Of a DNA stretch of 38,005 bases, positions 14,075 through 23,278 are shown piece by piece. The translations under genes and the position numbers were made by a program. The DNA comes from a virus: positions 1 through 38,005 of the IMG/VR virus record IMGVR_UViG_3300025949_000057. One strand, 5' to 3'. Each line of letters opens with the position of its first letter. Positions within the stretch are counted from its first letter, which is position 1. Under the pieces are notes generated by a model. It saw only the letters and a list, made by a program, of their open reading frames with translations, was not told where the DNA came from and did no database searches.

Positions 14075-15895
14075 TTATTGTTCTCCCTGTTTACTTGTAT
14101 TAGCGGCACTCGTCATAGCTGAAATGCGACCTAATAAATTGAAAACTTCTCCTGCACGCTTTCCAGGACTCTTTATTTTCATAATCTCATCAAATTTACT
14201 GTCCCATTGAGGATCAGTAATAAGTTCCACTGCTGCTTTATCATATTTTTCATTTGCCATTCGATGCTTTATGAATTCTATAAAAGGTTTGGCGCTATTT
14301 CTGTTCTGATTCATTCCAGCTTTATTAAATCCAGCTGCTGTTCTAACTGAAGGAGGATTGATTAAATCGCCAAATACTTGCCTCATATCGTGTAATTTTT
14401 GCTGTGCTTCTGGCACATTTCTCAATGAATGAATAAGTGAATTGAAGTTTTTATCATTTTTAAGAATTTTTGAATAAAAACTTGTGCCTTTTTCTTCCTT
14501 ATCATTCAATTTATCTTCTATATTTCTGCGCGTAATTTCTCTTTCAGATAATGCACGAGCCTGTGGATATTCAGGGCTAATCGTATCCATTTTATTCAAC
14601 AAATCATTCTTAGCACTTTTAATAAGACGAGATTCTTTATCAGGCGCTTTTTCTATCATATCATCTAGAGATTGTTTCACTCGATCTAAATAACCAATGC
14701 TATTTTGAGGAACTCCTTTAAGAGATTCCCTATAAGAAGGACTACGCAAAACATTTTTTTCAGCCTGTTTGAAAATTTCATTTTGACGCAACTTTATTAA
14801 CTCTTCTTCAGGAACAGATTTCTGATAAGATTTAGCGTAAAGACTTTTAACTTCAGGCGACAATTTCTCTTTATCAAAAATAGTCTTATAAAGATCATTA
14901 ATAGCATTTTTTTCAGAAGCTAAACGCTCTTCACCTTTCTCATATAAGAATTGCGAACCTTCGCCTGTTTTACCTAAGTTACCTTGTGTTGCTCCTGCAA
15001 ATGGATTTCCCGAAGCTTCAGCAGGTGTTAAATGAGTCAGGCCTAAGCGTCGGCTTGCCGCTAATTTTTCTTTTGCTTTTTCAAGATCAACCCCTTTGAA
15101 TACTTTTTGTTTATTTTCTAATGAAGGACTTGCGCCCAATAATCCTAAAAGTGCGCCACCTCCCATGGCCATTTCATTTGCCAATGGAGATTCAGGTGCC
15201 ACATTTTCAGCAGCTAAATGCCCACCATAAGCGCCTATTCCACCAAGGCCTAATCTACCCATTAATTTAACAAGCGGACTAGTTGAAGTAGCTACGGTCG
15301 ATAAAGCACTGAAAGGTAATGTAGCTTCTGCTGCATTAGATGCTGCGGCACCAGGTTCTTCAGATTGTGTCGCGGCAAAAGCTGCTTGTGGCGCAGCATT
15401 GGATAGCATCTTCGACAATAAACGCCCTACTTTTGGTGTTTTTTCAATTAAAGCACCCACTTTACCCAAATTAGCCTCTGGAATGGCTAATCCTGGCAAG
15501 AATCCCGCTATACTCCGAGTCATTTCATCTTCAGGCGTATTAGGCAACTTCAATAATTTAGCAAAATCTGTCTTTCCTTCGGGTATATCACTTGATTTAA
15601 TACCTAATTGAGCGGCCAATGTTCCTTTAGATGGAGCATGTTTTTCTGCAAATTCAGCGGTTCTACGTGGAACATTTGCGATGTTTTGTGCTGCTTGACC
15701 TAAACCAGCCAAAATATTAGGCGGAATTCTCGATCCAAATGAAGTAGCATTTTCAGGAAGCAATGAAGATGTATCCATTTTAGGCGCACCATATTCTTTA
15801 TGAATCGCAGATTGAATTTGTTCATCTGACATTTCATCAGGAAAATTCAACGCATGCGTTGATCCATCCGGTAATTTAAGATTAATGGTTTGCAT
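14075..15895 (-). CDS. ejection (DNA-transfer) protein, gp16-like position (606 aa)
   Basis: The N-terminus has the LPDG-x-FPDEMSDEQIQSAIHKEYG motif seen at the start of many podovirus internal virion proteins. Gly/Ala-rich hydrophobic stretches (about 130-245) could be membrane-active, and the C-terminal 330 residues are helical and lysine-rich. Order after gp7- and gp20-like genes matches P22 gp16, an internal protein ejected into the host to pass DNA across the envelope. Start overlaps the previous stop by 1 nt. Confidence 0.6.
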   Translation of the reverse strand: MQTINLKLPDGSTHALNFPDEMSDEQIQSAIHKEYGAPKMDTSSLLPENATSFGSRIPPNILAGLGQAAQNIANVPRRTAEFAEKHAPSKGTLAAQLGIKSSDIPEGKTDFAKLLKLPNTPEDEMTRSIAGFLPGLAIPEANLGKVGALIEKTPKVGRLLSKMLSNAAPQAAFAATQSEEPGAAASNAAEATLPFSALSTVATSTSPLVKLMGRLGLGGIGAYGGHLAAENVAPESPLANEMAMGGGALLGLLGASPSLENKQKVFKGVDLEKAKEKLAASRRLGLTHLTPAEASGNPFAGATQGNLGKTGEGSQFLYEKGEERLASEKNAINDLYKTIFDKEKLSPEVKSLYAKSYQKSVPEEELIKLRQNEIFKQAEKNVLRSPSYRESLKGVPQNSIGYLDRVKQSLDDMIEKAPDKESRLIKSAKNDLLNKMDTISPEYPQARALSEREITRRNIEDKLNDKEEKGTSFYSKILKNDKNFNSLIHSLRNVPEAQQKLHDMRQVFGDLINPPSVRTAAGFNKAGMNQNRNSAKPFIEFIKHRMANEKYDKAAVELITDPQWDSKFDEIMKIKSPGKRAGEVFNLLGRISAMTSAANTSKQGEQ

Positions 15896-16899
15896 TATTC
15901 AAATTTTCCAGTTTGTAAATTATAAGTACGTGATTTAACTTTAGGCTCATCCGCTTTCTTCATATTTCCTGTTGCTGCGCTCGCATTAATGCCATATTTG
16001 TTTCTCGCATGAAGCGCATCAGTCAATGCATTACCAATAGTCTCTAATGCCACTTGTCTCGCTTTGTCGGACATACGTGGGTATTTAGCATTAATGGTTT
16101 GCTGGGCTCTTTTCATGACATCTTCAATAATTGTCACACCACTTTCCGTGCCAGCTATTCGGGTTTGTAATGCTGCTTTATCAAAAGCCAACATGTCTGA
16201 GGCAATATACTTCCCCAGTCTTTGGGCTGCTTCTGGATTATTAGGCGCTAACGAATCCTTTATCTGCTGAGGAGACATTCCCATGACCGTATCGCCATAA
16301 GGTTTTCGACCTTCGCTGATATATTTATCAAACACCGGCATTTCAGCTTCAGCCGCATTTGCTCTAATACCTTGCGTTAATAAAGGTGATGTAGTGCGAG
16401 ATTTATTAACAATATCCAATAAAGAATTGGTTTTAAAAGAGGGTGCATTAATCTTTGTGCCATCGGATAATGTATCTTTTCCTTCTGCCACAGCTGTCAT
16501 TGCCTCTCTTTGTTGATCTTCTGAAAGATGAGGATTATCTTCAGCAATTGATCGTTGTAATGCCCATAGATTCTTTATGCTTACACCGCCAAATCCTGAA
16601 CCTAAATCGCCGCCACGCTTTCGTTGACCAGCTAATTCATTTTCAGCATTAATACGCGCTTTTAATAATTCCAAGTTAAGAGGGGATTCTTTTTGTGCCC
16701 GATTTTCTGCTTGCTGACGAAGTCCTAATTCCCCTTGCTGAATACCAAGTTCGCCTTGATGATATTTAGCTGTCTCTGCATTTTGCTGCGCTTGCAATCG
16801 TTGCTGTATAATGCGATTCATTATTTCGCTTACATCCTTAGGAACGGTCGAGAGGATTTCTCCCGAAATCGAAGGCATTGGAATGCGTGATAGACCCAT
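15895..16899 (-). CDS. ejection protein, gp20-like position (334 aa)
   Basis: Long helical protein with a Gln-rich coiled-coil segment at about 35-75 (IIQQRLQAQQNAETAKYHQG and ELGIQQGELGLRQQ). No membrane segment. Located between the gp7-like and gp16-like genes, as gp20 is in P22. Function is inferred mostly from position and composition. Confidence 0.5.
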   Translation of the reverse strand: MGLSRIPMPSISGEILSTVPKDVSEIMNRIIQQRLQAQQNAETAKYHQGELGIQQGELGLRQQAENRAQKESPLNLELLKARINAENELAGQRKRGGDLGSGFGGVSIKNLWALQRSIAEDNPHLSEDQQREAMTAVAEGKDTLSDGTKINAPSFKTNSLLDIVNKSRTTSPLLTQGIRANAAEAEMPVFDKYISEGRKPYGDTVMGMSPQQIKDSLAPNNPEAAQRLGKYIASDMLAFDKAALQTRIAGTESGVTIIEDVMKRAQQTINAKYPRMSDKARQVALETIGNALTDALHARNKYGINASAATGNMKKADEPKVKSRTYNLQTGKFE

Positions 16900-16908
16900 C
16901 TTCTTCTC

Positions 16909-17565
16909 CTATGAATTAAAGCTATTCTTTATGCCACTCCAGGGACTATCTTGTCCGCCAGCGAATAAACTGGTGCCTGTTTTCAATAAATTTTCAAACA
17001 TATTTCCAGGTGCATTTGTTCGACCATATTCTAATCCCGCCAAATCTTCTCCGGTTTTTTGGCCCATTTGTCCCATATTTATAGCTTGGCCTCCCAAATT
17101 AGAAGCCATACTTGCGCCTGTATCGTAAATTTTGGAAGAAAGCCCCAAACCTTGTAGAAATTTATCCATTAAATCTTGCATATATTGCTTACGATCTGCT
17201 GACACAATATTTCCAGCACCGCGTTGAATATTATTCAATGCAGCACTGCTTCCCATAAGTCCCATACTGCTTGCCGCATCTAATCCCTCTTCTTGATTCA
17301 TTCCTAATAAATTTTTTGCATAAGGTGACATTTCATAGGAATTTGCCCATTGGGATTCTAATTGAGTTGGATCTAAAAGCTTATTGATATTGCCCTGTAA
17401 TTGCGGATAGACACCTTGTCCCTGAGATATATAAGGCGTTTGATAACTTTTTGCTTGATTCCAATTGTTTTGCGCTTGATTCCAAGCATTATTAATAGGT
17501 TTCTCCGCATTCTCATAGCCTTGCTGAGGATTCATGAAGCTACTAATCATATCGAATATACCCAC
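16909..17565 (-). CDS. ejection protein, gp7-like (218 aa)
   Basis: MGIFDMISSF with tandem NNAWNQAQNNWNQAKSY, then Gly/Ala/Met-rich segments (AASSMGLMGSSAALNNI, QAINMGQMG) typical of small podovirus DNA-transfer proteins. Followed 10 nt later by the gp20-like gene. Assignment rests on composition and order. Confidence 0.55.
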   Translation of the reverse strand: MGIFDMISSFMNPQQGYENAEKPINNAWNQAQNNWNQAKSYQTPYISQGQGVYPQLQGNINKLLDPTQLESQWANSYEMSPYAKNLLGMNQEEGLDAASSMGLMGSSAALNNIQRGAGNIVSADRKQYMQDLMDKFLQGLGLSSKIYDTGASMASNLGGQAINMGQMGQKTGEDLAGLEYGRTNAPGNMFENLLKTGTSLFAGGQDSPWSGIKNSFNS

Positions 17566-17576
17566 TTCATGTCTCC

Positions 17577-17957
17577 TTATTGTGGCTGTTTTGTAAACGC
17601 AGTGTAAACAATTATAGCAGAAGCACCCGGATTACCGCTAAATGTAATCGCAAATTGATTCGTTCCCGGCACAACACTTACAATGCTAATATTCGGATTC
17701 GTCGTGCTAATTAATGTGGCATTAACATACCCGGAAGGAGTTAATCCTGTAACAGTCACATTAATTGGACCGGCACCGCCCCCTCCGACATTCACGCCCT
17801 GCGCCGTAATCACATTAGCGAAAGCTTGATTCAACGATGCAAAACTGGCATTGATAATATCAACAACATTGCTTAACCAGCGCTGCATATCCGGCGAAAA
17901 ATTGGTTTGCTCGACAATTGGTGTATCAAGCACATCTAAATTAATAGGCCCCGCCAC
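17577..17957 (-). CDS. small structural protein (126 aa)
   Basis: An N-terminal helical part with NVVDIINASFASLNQAFANVI is followed by a Gly-rich hinge (GVNVGGGGAGPINVTVTGL) and a beta-rich C-terminal half with Thr/Val. A helical stem plus small beta tip resembles tail-needle-like proteins (P22 gp26 is at the equivalent place), but it is much shorter. Overlaps the gp10-like stop by 17 nt. Confidence 0.45.
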   Translation of the reverse strand: MAGPINLDVLDTPIVEQTNFSPDMQRWLSNVVDIINASFASLNQAFANVITAQGVNVGGGGAGPINVTVTGLTPSGYVNATLISTTNPNISIVSVVPGTNQFAITFSGNPGASAIIVYTAFTKQPQ

Positions 17958-19785
17958 TAATCCTCCTTACATTCATTGTCGCGCCTAGAATCACAATAGG
18001 AACAGGGCTGACACAAATGAGCTTATAAACGCGATTACGTGATGTACTTAATTGATACCAACGCATACGCCAGCTATAAATACCTGATTGTGAAAATTCT
18101 CTGACATCGGCTGAATTAAAACTAACTCCACCATCATCGGAATAGAATAACTCCACTTGTGGGTTATAAAGATAGTTATATGTCAAATCTGCAAGAGTGG
18201 GTGTATTGCTTCCCTCTGCAATTAAATAGACTGGTTGTCCATCACTGTCTGGATCTTCTGCAATTAAATATTGTGGTTGTCCATCCGAACCATTTGTTTC
18301 AGCAATTAAAAATTGTGTATTCAAAAAAGGCTCTGTTGAATAATGAATATTACTTTCACCCCATACAAAATCTATTTGAACGAATTCAGTTTCAAATTCT
18401 GAATAATCTTTTAGATAAATAATGGGAGTAACTCGCTCATAGCGAAATGGATATGCAATATAAGCATCTAATGCTTGGGGATTTGGCTGATCTGGATTTC
18501 TTATTTCATTAAAATAAAACTGACCACTCATTTGATAAATTGTATTTTCGCCAATAACTGTTACTAAATGTAGATTATTAAAATATTGATGGAATTGAAT
18601 GCGGTTTCTTTCCCCGTTCAATTCAATACAGCGATGCCATTCTTTTGTTTCAAAATTATATTCAATACTATTTGCATTAATTGTTTGATCTAATATTTGA
18701 TCATCAAAGTAATCGCCGCCCGACATACGATAAAAAATCGTATTTTCATATTGATAAAGAAATCCACTTGAATCATCGGCAACAAAGGGATTATTGCTAC
18801 CAAATTTATTGGTGTATTTTTGTAATAATGTGTCAATAGCTTTAGAAGGCTCTAATTTTCTAGGCTGATCCCCTGAGCTCGTCATGAATTGAAGCAATCC
18901 ATCCGAGTTTTGAGCTAGAAAAACCATAATACCAAAGTCAATGTCTAATGATTGTGGATTAGCTATTCCAAAATTCCAATCATATGTCGAATTCTTTTTC
19001 CAAGGGAAAGTGACGCCTGTTCCTGAAAATACAGCCGTAATATTCGACCAAACGCCAGTCGTATAATCTGTAAATATATAAAGAGTATTATTTAATACCC
19101 CCATTTGACCAATAATGCCGCCTTCTAATGCAAATACTTGTCCATCTGCATTAGTAAAACAAGTAGCAGGATCAAATGTTGTTGACCCATTGCCTATTAA
19201 ATTAATGGCAGACAATACAAATTGTGAGCTATTTGCTACTGAAACTGTAATTCTATTACCAAATGCGGCAATAAATCCTGGCTTAGTTGTAACGCCATTA
19301 ATTTGGAAAATACCTGGCGCATTTGGATCTGTTATTTGCTGTAATCCATTAACAGAATCTTCTTGATAAATATAAATGAATTCATCATCAACAAAGCATG
19401 CATATACTGTCGAAAAAACAACAAGAAATGTAAAATAAACATCACCAGCAATGGTTTGTAATGGATCGCCGCCCAAGGCAACTTGGTTCCAATTTTTATC
19501 GTATCGATAAATCGTATTCCCATCGACCACATAAAAATATTTAATGGTTTTAAATATACCGCGTGGTTCAGAGCCAAAGACTAATTGATTGACGCCATTA
19601 AAGTTGAAATGGGATCTTCCCATCACCGGATACATTGCGAATTGTTCTTTGGTATTTTCTGCCGTAGCAATATACCAATTGGCATTATCTTCAGGCGACC
19701 ATTGCTTAAACCGCTGTTGATTATAAGAACCAATAATAGGACATGGCTTGATTTCAAATTCGCCCGCATTGGAGGCAGAGAACAT
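17941..19785 (-). CDS. packaged-DNA stabilisation protein, gp10-like tail hub (614 aa)
   Basis: MFSASNAGEFEIKPCPIIGS then NWYIATAENTKEQFAMYPVMGR and IYRYDKNW follow the pattern of the P22 gp10 family, which plugs the portal after packaging as part of the tail. Longer than P22 gp10 (about 470 aa); the extra length includes an insert at about 490-530 with three repeats of QYLIAE / VYLIAE spaced by acidic SDGQP. Lies directly after the gp4-like gene, as in P22. Confidence 0.7.
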   Translation of the reverse strand: MFSASNAGEFEIKPCPIIGSYNQQRFKQWSPEDNANWYIATAENTKEQFAMYPVMGRSHFNFNGVNQLVFGSEPRGIFKTIKYFYVVDGNTIYRYDKNWNQVALGGDPLQTIAGDVYFTFLVVFSTVYACFVDDEFIYIYQEDSVNGLQQITDPNAPGIFQINGVTTKPGFIAAFGNRITVSVANSSQFVLSAINLIGNGSTTFDPATCFTNADGQVFALEGGIIGQMGVLNNTLYIFTDYTTGVWSNITAVFSGTGVTFPWKKNSTYDWNFGIANPQSLDIDFGIMVFLAQNSDGLLQFMTSSGDQPRKLEPSKAIDTLLQKYTNKFGSNNPFVADDSSGFLYQYENTIFYRMSGGDYFDDQILDQTINANSIEYNFETKEWHRCIELNGERNRIQFHQYFNNLHLVTVIGENTIYQMSGQFYFNEIRNPDQPNPQALDAYIAYPFRYERVTPIIYLKDYSEFETEFVQIDFVWGESNIHYSTEPFLNTQFLIAETNGSDGQPQYLIAEDPDSDGQPVYLIAEGSNTPTLADLTYNYLYNPQVELFYSDDGGVSFNSADVREFSQSGIYSWRMRWYQLSTSRNRVYKLICVSPVPIVILGATMNVRRISGGAY

Positions 19786-19788
19786 ATT

Positions 19789-20517
19789 TTATATCCCCGC
19801 TCTGAGACGCCAAGATCCATTTAGATAACTTTCATTCGCGCTATCAATAACCAAATTAACCGGTGAAACAGATTCCATTTGATCTAATAATTCTTGATAC
19901 ATTGCTTCTAGTTTTTGATCCCATGCAGAAGATCGGCCTTTATAGAAGGATAAATCACGCGCTGTCGCAAACTGTAAAAAACGATATTGATAATAAGGAA
20001 TATCGACCATCGTGTCATTTTCAGATAGATAAGGAAGCTCAAACTTCGCATACATCCACACATTATATTGCTGAGATGGGCCAGGATAAAATTGCACTGT
20101 TGTTAAGTTCAAATCATTCGTAACAATGGCAAAACGAGGCAATCCCAATTGTGGAAAAAATTTATAACTTCCGAAGAATACATTTCTATCTTCAATGATA
20201 AGCGGATAATCAACTCCATCCAATTCTAGCCATGCATTTTGCAAATTGGATAATCGTCCAATTGCTACCGTAGGCGCTGGCGTATAACTCGCATCTGCAA
20301 ACGTAGCAAATAATTGACCTTCTGGAAGGATGAAATTGATCTTCTGCGCGATCGTCGTCAACAATCCGCTTGAACTAAAAGATTTCAAGAGACGATTCAT
20401 AACATTAACGCCAACAATCATGTCGCTCCCATGCAAAGGAACAATAGGATTATTAGCACTTATTAATTGATAAGATTCAGTAATGAATTGCTTAACTGTT
20501 TGCGCATACAGGGCCAT
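19789..20517 (-). CDS. tail accessory factor, P22 gp4-like head completion protein (242 aa)
   Basis: Helical N-terminus (TVKQFITESYQLISANNP), GSDMIVGVNVMNRLLKSFSSSG, then beta part and a helical C-terminus with LQFATARDLSFYKGRSSAWD, a layout like P22 gp4, which binds the portal base to begin tail assembly. Adjacent gp10-like gene supports it. Confidence 0.65.
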   Translation of the reverse strand: MALYAQTVKQFITESYQLISANNPIVPLHGSDMIVGVNVMNRLLKSFSSSGLLTTIAQKINFILPEGQLFATFADASYTPAPTVAIGRLSNLQNAWLELDGVDYPLIIEDRNVFFGSYKFFPQLGLPRFAIVTNDLNLTTVQFYPGPSQQYNVWMYAKFELPYLSENDTMVDIPYYQYRFLQFATARDLSFYKGRSSAWDQKLEAMYQELLDQMESVSPVNLVIDSANESYLNGSWRLRAGI

Positions 20518-20740
20518 CTTTTTTCACCTCTTTAGGTTTAATTGGAGGCTTATTCTCGGGTTTAACTGCAAACCAAAGGCCTGTTGCAATCATTGATTCA
20601 TATTCAGAATAGGTATTAGCAAGTTTTTGATCGCCATTTTTATCATAAACAAATGTACGAAAACCTTGTTTAGGTACCCATCTACCTAAATACATGACAT
20701 CTTCTGTTTTATTAACTGCTTTCTTTGATGACTGATCCAT
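20492..20740 (-). CDS. small protein (82 aa) after the coat gene
   Basis: Contains MYLGRWVPKQGFRTFVYDKN then YSEYESMIATGLWF and a Lys/Pro-rich tail. First gene after the coat terminator; its end overlaps the start of the gp4-like gene by 26 nt. Likely a minor head or assembly protein; family not recognised. Confidence 0.6.
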   Translation of the reverse strand: MDQSSKKAVNKTEDVMYLGRWVPKQGFRTFVYDKNGDQKLANTYSEYESMIATGLWFAVKPENKPPIKPKEVKKDGPVCANS

Positions 20741-20752
20741 TTACAATCCTTA

Positions 20753-20788
20753 AAAAAACGGCCATTGAACTCATCACAATGGCCGTTA
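20753..20788 (-). terminator. Rho-independent terminator after the coat gene
   Basis: Minus-strand hairpin ACGGCCATTG / CAATGGCCGT with a 9-nt loop followed by T7. It lies directly downstream of the coat stop and before the next late gene, so it would make coat mRNA abundant while allowing partial read-through into the tail genes. Confidence 0.9.
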
Positions 20789-20793
20789 GCTCA

Positions 20794-22047
20794 TCAAGAC
20801 ATCACGCGTACTGCGAACTCTGGATTAATAGCAACACCAGCGATGATATCGATACGATCTAATTGAACATAGTTTCGGATATCGGCACCAAGTGAATAAG
20901 TCATTGCCATTTTATAGAGATCACTATACGAAGTTACTGCTTCAACACCGCCTTTCAATTCCTTGATCGGAGGAGCAGCAAATACGACAGCTTGATTGTG
21001 GAATGCCAAAGAAACATTATGGCTGTTAGCGCGATAGAGCTGAGCGCCATTAGGAATAGCAGCCGAAATGTTTTGACGTGCACCGCTGGTTACAATGGTT
21101 GGACTAACAGTAATAGTTGCATTACCGGAACCATCAGCAAGTACCGGAGCAGTCACAACAAATTGCGCTGTCTGAGACAAAGGTTGATAGGTGAGCGGAT
21201 TAACCATGAATACGGATGAAGCAGCATCAATGGTAATAATATCACCAACATTTAATGCGCCTGTACTAGCAGTCCATCCAGAAACAGTAATAGTATTACC
21301 GCTGCTAATAGGACCATTCGTCACAACACCCGCTGCGGAATAACCTGTTGGAGGTGTGCCCCCTGTTGCACCCGTTGTGCCTGCTGTTTGTCGGACTAAG
21401 AAGTTCGTTTTGAAGAAATCAAAGCCGGACAAGTGCCCAATGAAACCATCTAACAATGCACCACGGTTCACCGTCATATTGAATACAGTATAAAGGTCAT
21501 TTGTTAAAGTAGCAGAAACTGCCGGAGGGTTAGCCCAATAACGATTACCGTCTTCAGGAATACCAAGACCTGTCATATAAGCATCTGTTTGCAGAACCGT
21601 ATTGAAGTCAATAGCAGTACCTGGCGAGCCATATGCTTGATAAGTATCTAATTGGAAATTGGTTTGGGCGATAAATTGCTCAACCATGTTAGCCAAGCGC
21701 TTAGCACGTGGATTTAACATCATATCCAAATAGGGTTGATCACGAGCACGATCAAAGGTTAATTCAAAACCAGAGAATTCGACCATGGTATGGAACTGGG
21801 TATCAATGGTAAGCGGACGAACGACCTGAACACGCGCTTCAGATGTAGCTGTAGCACCAAAACCGCCTAAATATCTTTCTTCTAAACGATAGTTAATGGT
21901 TTGGCCGGTTGCGTATTTTAAGCCTTTGAAATCGCCTTCAAGATTGCGGTTTGCGACCTTAGCGAAGTTAAGATAATTGATGAAGCGAATGAATGTTTCG
22001 TCAAGAATATATTGCGTAGTTTGAAAAGTATTTCCAGAAAATGACAT
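20794..22047 (-). CDS. major capsid (coat) protein, P22-like HK97 fold (417 aa)
   Basis: Start ATG 22047 (MSFSGNTFQTTQYILDETF); a 23-residue upstream extension to 22116 has no ribosome site. KYATGQTINYRLEERYLGG, HTMVEFSGFELTFDRARDQ and AKRLANMVEQFIAQTNFQLD match the P22 coat layout; the 417-residue length is close to the 430 of P22 gp5. The central segment (about 250-330) is Gly/Thr/Ser/Val-rich, likely the extra I-domain-like region. Own promoter and terminator flank it. Confidence 0.85.
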   Translation of the reverse strand: MSFSGNTFQTTQYILDETFIRFINYLNFAKVANRNLEGDFKGLKYATGQTINYRLEERYLGGFGATATSEARVQVVRPLTIDTQFHTMVEFSGFELTFDRARDQPYLDMMLNPRAKRLANMVEQFIAQTNFQLDTYQAYGSPGTAIDFNTVLQTDAYMTGLGIPEDGNRYWANPPAVSATLTNDLYTVFNMTVNRGALLDGFIGHLSGFDFFKTNFLVRQTAGTTGATGGTPPTGYSAAGVVTNGPISSGNTITVSGWTASTGALNVGDIITIDAASSVFMVNPLTYQPLSQTAQFVVTAPVLADGSGNATITVSPTIVTSGARQNISAAIPNGAQLYRANSHNVSLAFHNQAVVFAAPPIKELKGGVEAVTSYSDLYKMAMTYSLGADIRNYVQLDRIDIIAGVAINPEFAVRVMS

Positions 22048-22239
22048 ATGGATTTCCCCGAACAAATGATAAATGACCCTCATGGGTCGCCTATTTCGTT
22101 GTCCGGCGGGAGACATAAGAAGTAATCTTGCTTGCTTTACGCACCTAATTTAACGTCCAGGAGGAGGACAGCAAACAAGGCTTCTATACACAGCCATTTT
22201 GAGAGAAGTGGCGCTCTCTTTTGCTACGCACTTGAATAA
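22048..22239 (-). promoter_or_regulatory. long structured leader of the coat mRNA
   Basis: About 185 nt lie between the predicted start and the coat ATG. Hairpins include GAGAG/CTCTC, GTCC/GGAC around CTCCTC, and GACCC/GGGTC near the start. The strand carries CCTCCTCC, complementary to a ribosome-binding site. It may stabilise or time coat translation. No ORF with a good start was seen in it apart from the in-frame coat extension. Confidence 0.5.
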
Positions 22240-22268
22240 ATTATGCGATTTTTGAGCAGAAATAGCAA
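22240..22268 (-). promoter_or_regulatory. late promoter for the coat gene
   Basis: Minus strand TTGCTA (22268-22263), 17-bp spacer, CATAAT (22245-22240) followed by TT. The same layout (TTGCTT-N17-CATAATTT) precedes the late gene at 31959. It lies in the gap between the coat gene and the plus-strand cassette. Confidence 0.55.
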
Positions 22269-22329
22269 TGGAAAGTTAAATTATGATGAGATATACTTCT
22301 CAGGTCATACCTATAAGGAAATATAATGA

Positions 22330-22515
22330 ATGAATAAATTCATAAAAATAAGAAATATGATAATGGCTATCGATATAATAGAAATCATTGGTATTGAAAA
22401 TAATATAATTACAATTTTAGCCAGAAATAAAAATCCATTAAAACTAGAGCATATTGATAATGAAGATGCGAAAAAAGTATTTAATGAAATATTGGAGCAA
22501 ATAATCCATGAATAA
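22330..22515 (+). CDS. hypothetical protein (61 aa), first gene of plus-strand accessory cassette
   Basis: AAGGAAAT lies upstream of ATG 22330. Rich in Ile and Asn (IIEIIGIENNIITILARNKN), acidic helical C-terminus. Overlaps the next gene by 8 nt. It faces against the surrounding late genes. Function unknown. Confidence 0.6.
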   Translation: MNKFIKIRNMIMAIDIIEIIGIENNIITILARNKNPLKLEHIDNEDAKKVFNEILEQIIHE

Positions 22516-22756
22516 TAATCCTGTAATTCCAAAAATGTCCCATAAACAAGCCAAAATATTGTGGAACAATCTAACTCCCCAGCAAAAGGTTCAGTTCAAC
22601 GAGATGTATCAAAAGATGCAGCGCGGGGAACTTATGCTAAAAGACATCAATGTAGATGATAACGAATGGATACAGAATATCGTGCTTGAGCCGAAAGATA
22701 AGCCGAGTACACCGATTGCGCCATTTGCTAAGAATTTTCACTTGAAGGATGAATAG
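22508..22756 (+). CDS. hypothetical protein (82 aa)
   Basis: PKMSHKQAKILWNNLTPQQKVQFNEMYQKM is an amphipathic helical region with a QKVQFNEMYQ repeat-like pattern; the C-terminus is Pro/Lys-rich. Second gene of the plus-strand cassette, immediately followed by the next ATG. Unknown. Confidence 0.6.
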   Translation: MNNNPVIPKMSHKQAKILWNNLTPQQKVQFNEMYQKMQRGELMLKDINVDDNEWIQNIVLEPKDKPSTPIAPFAKNFHLKDE

Positions 22757-23026
22757 ATGAGTTCCGATATCTGTCCTCATAATTTACTCAAAAATCTGGG
22801 ATGCGGATATTGTGGATTCGAAGATGTTTATAAAATGGTAATTCATTATGATTTTGATCTACCTAATCAAGAACCCATCTATGAATATGATGCTAATAGA
22901 ACAAATAAAAAATGCACAAAATGTTTAGAAAGATATGGAATGAACATGATTCCACATAGATGCTATCCATGCTTTGATGAAGAATGTAAAAATGGAACAT
23001 TTAATATTGATGATAAGGATAAATAA
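22757..23026 (+). CDS. Cys-rich protein (89 aa), putative zinc-binding
   Basis: Two Cys groups: CPHNLLKNLGCGYCG near 6-20 and CTKC...CYPCFDEEC near 52-77. The pairs suggest two metal sites. Adjacent to a second protein that also starts MSSD. No enzymatic motif. Confidence 0.6.
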   Translation: MSSDICPHNLLKNLGCGYCGFEDVYKMVIHYDFDLPNQEPIYEYDANRTNKKCTKCLERYGMNMIPHRCYPCFDEECKNGTFNIDDKDK

Positions 23027-23278
23027 ATGAGTTCTGACGGCTATTACCTTTTGGCTTATGATATACATGGCTATTTAGAACCAACTCCTCAGAAAAGAGA
23101 TATTCGATTTCTTGAAGAAACCTATGGTGGAGAATGTCAAAGAATCACTGAATATCTAACCTATTGGGAAAAACCTAAATATTGCCTATTGCCTGAGGTA
23201 ATCGATCAATTGCATGCAGATCAGGTGATTGAGCGGATAAATGCAGATGATTGGAAAATAGTGAAAGGATTAAAATAA
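23027..23278 (+). CDS. hypothetical protein (83 aa)
   Basis: MSSDGYYLLAYDIHGYLEPT then RFLEETYGGECQRITEYLTY. Shares its MSSD start with the upstream gene but not the Cys residues. Stop overlaps the next ATG (TAATG). Family not recognised. Confidence 0.6.
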   Translation: MSSDGYYLLAYDIHGYLEPTPQKRDIRFLEETYGGECQRITEYLTYWEKPKYCLLPEVIDQLHADQVIERINADDWKIVKGLK

